From JAHEDT01 sp963825615 (GTDB lineage: Bacteria; Desulfobacterota; Desulfuromonadia; Desulfuromonadales; BM103): a stretch of 64,000 bases of DNA. The stretch spans positions 620,001 to 684,000 of the forward strand of contig CAWGTV010000008.1 of assembly GCA_963825615.1 (NCBI GenBank). The letters run 5' to 3'. A program made the position numbers and the translations under genes. Numbering within the stretch: position 1 is the first letter of the stretch; each line of letters begins with the position of its first letter. A model generated the notes under the pieces. It was given only the letters and a program-made list of their open reading frames with translations, did not search any database and was not told where the DNA came from. Positions 63,430-64,000 of this stretch are shown piece after piece.

Positions 63430-64000
63430 TCAGCGCGGCCCGCCGGCCATCGCCTCAAGGCGGCGGATGCGCTCGACCATTGGCGGGTGGGTGGTGAACA
63501 AAGCCGCAACGCCGCCGCCACGCAACGGGTTGACAATGAACATGTGTGCCGTCGCCTCGTTGACTCGGTGCATCGGCATGGCCTGGTTGGCGTTTTCCAG
63601 TTTGCGCAGCGCGTTGGCGAGGGAGAGCGGGTTGCCACACAACAGAGCACCGCCCTTGTCGGCCTCGTACTCGCGGGAACGCGAGATCGCCATCTGGATC
63701 ATCATGGCTGCCATCGGCGCGATGATCGCAAGGGCGATCAGGGCCAGCGGGTTGCTGTCCTCGTCGTCGCGGCCGAAGCCACCGAACATTGCCGACCACT
63801 GGGCCATGTGCGCCAGATAGGTAATCGCCCCGGCGATCGTTGCAGCGATCGAACCGATGAGGATGTCTCGGTGCATGACGTGGCTCATCTCGTGGGCCAT
63901 GACCCCCTTCAACTCGTCCCGCGAGAGGATGTTCACGATCCCCTCGGTGGCGGCAACCACGGCATGCTCTGGGTTGCGCCCAGTGGCAAAGGCGTTGGGC
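63430..64000 (-). CDS. HtpX-type zinc metalloprotease (second homologue), 5' part missing
   Basis: The window ends inside the gene; 190 C-terminal residues remain. They start PNAFATGRNPEHAVVAAT and contain the HExxH motif in KGVMAHEMSHVMHRD, two hydrophobic segments, the third ligand region SREYEADKGGALL, and THPPMVERIRRLEAM. This paralogue has a longer M48B layout than the copy at 17369-18268, the more usual HtpX of delta-proteobacteria. Confidence 0.93.
   Translation of the reverse strand, partial: PNAFATGRNPEHAVVAATEGIVNILSRDELKGVMAHEMSHVMHRDILIGSIAATIAGAITYLAHMAQWSAMFGGFGRDDEDSNPLALIALAIIAPMAAMMIQMAISRSREYEADKGGALLCGNPLSLANALRKLENANQAMPMHRVNEATAHMFIVNPLRGGGVAALFTTHPPMVERIRRLEAMAGGPR

Overview
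This 64 kb window is a bacterial chromosome segment that best fits the Desulfuromonadales/Geobacterales (Desulfuromonas, Pelobacter, Geobacter relatives). The pointers are a SfrAB-type NAD(P)H:acceptor oxidoreductase pair, a ccsB-hemA-hemC-hemD-hemB heme operon, a peroxiredoxin with in-frame UGA at its catalytic position, and intergenic repeats of the kind common in that group. This placement is inference from gene content; there is no rRNA or single-copy marker here to settle it.

Layout. 1-3.8 kb: a cut-off UvrD/Rep helicase, sthA, tRNA-Ser(CGA) and tadA. 4.0-9.9 kb (+): a purine-nucleoside ABC uptake operon (BMP binding protein, double ATPase, two permeases) ending in xanthine phosphoribosyltransferase, then a YdcZ-type transporter. 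10.0-14.1 kb (+): a two-component system followed by an exported methionine-sulfoxide repair group (HMA-like protein, MsrB, MsrA) and the probable selenocysteine peroxiredoxin. 14.3-16.4 kb: a dead ABC ATPase fragment, then serS transcribed toward tRNA-Ser(UGA), tRNA-Ser(GCU) and tRNA-Arg(ACG). 16.5-19.4 kb: an HD hydrolase, HtpX and a ZIP transporter.

19.5-29.2 kb is an AT-rich, gene-poor accessory island. It holds small exported proteins of unknown function, a MerR-like-HTH/citrate-synthase fusion divergent from a VOC protein, an IS481-type element, a SOUL protein, a Rap1a-type orphan, a cold-shock protein, an amber-disrupted pseudogene and several families of dispersed intergenic repeats. 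29.3-36.7 kb is mixed metabolism and transport: GFA, glutamine amidotransferase and a Cys-rich PLP enzyme; LysE; a Cys-free S4 paralogue behind a Fur-like box; EamA-like and ZIP transporters; CobO.

36.8-46.1 kb (-) is the most unusual part: a tightly packed operon of an exported low-complexity protein, a lipoprotein, a TPR/PEGA membrane protein, an FHA-like/PEGA/SUMF1 protein, a small exported peptide, an ExbB/TolQ-type proton channel and two von Willebrand A proteins whose single N-terminal helix looks like that of ExbD/TolR. I read it as a proton-motive-force-driven envelope machine with vWA domains as periplasmic effectors; I cannot name it.

46.3-64 kb: an M16 peptidase, the heme operon, a SIS protein, thioredoxin, sfrBA, glutaredoxin, a Nudix hydrolase, rpe, rsmB and a second, cut-off HtpX. 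At least seven breaks in otherwise well-conserved minus-strand genes all look like small insertions, so sequence error should be considered before calling them pseudogenes.
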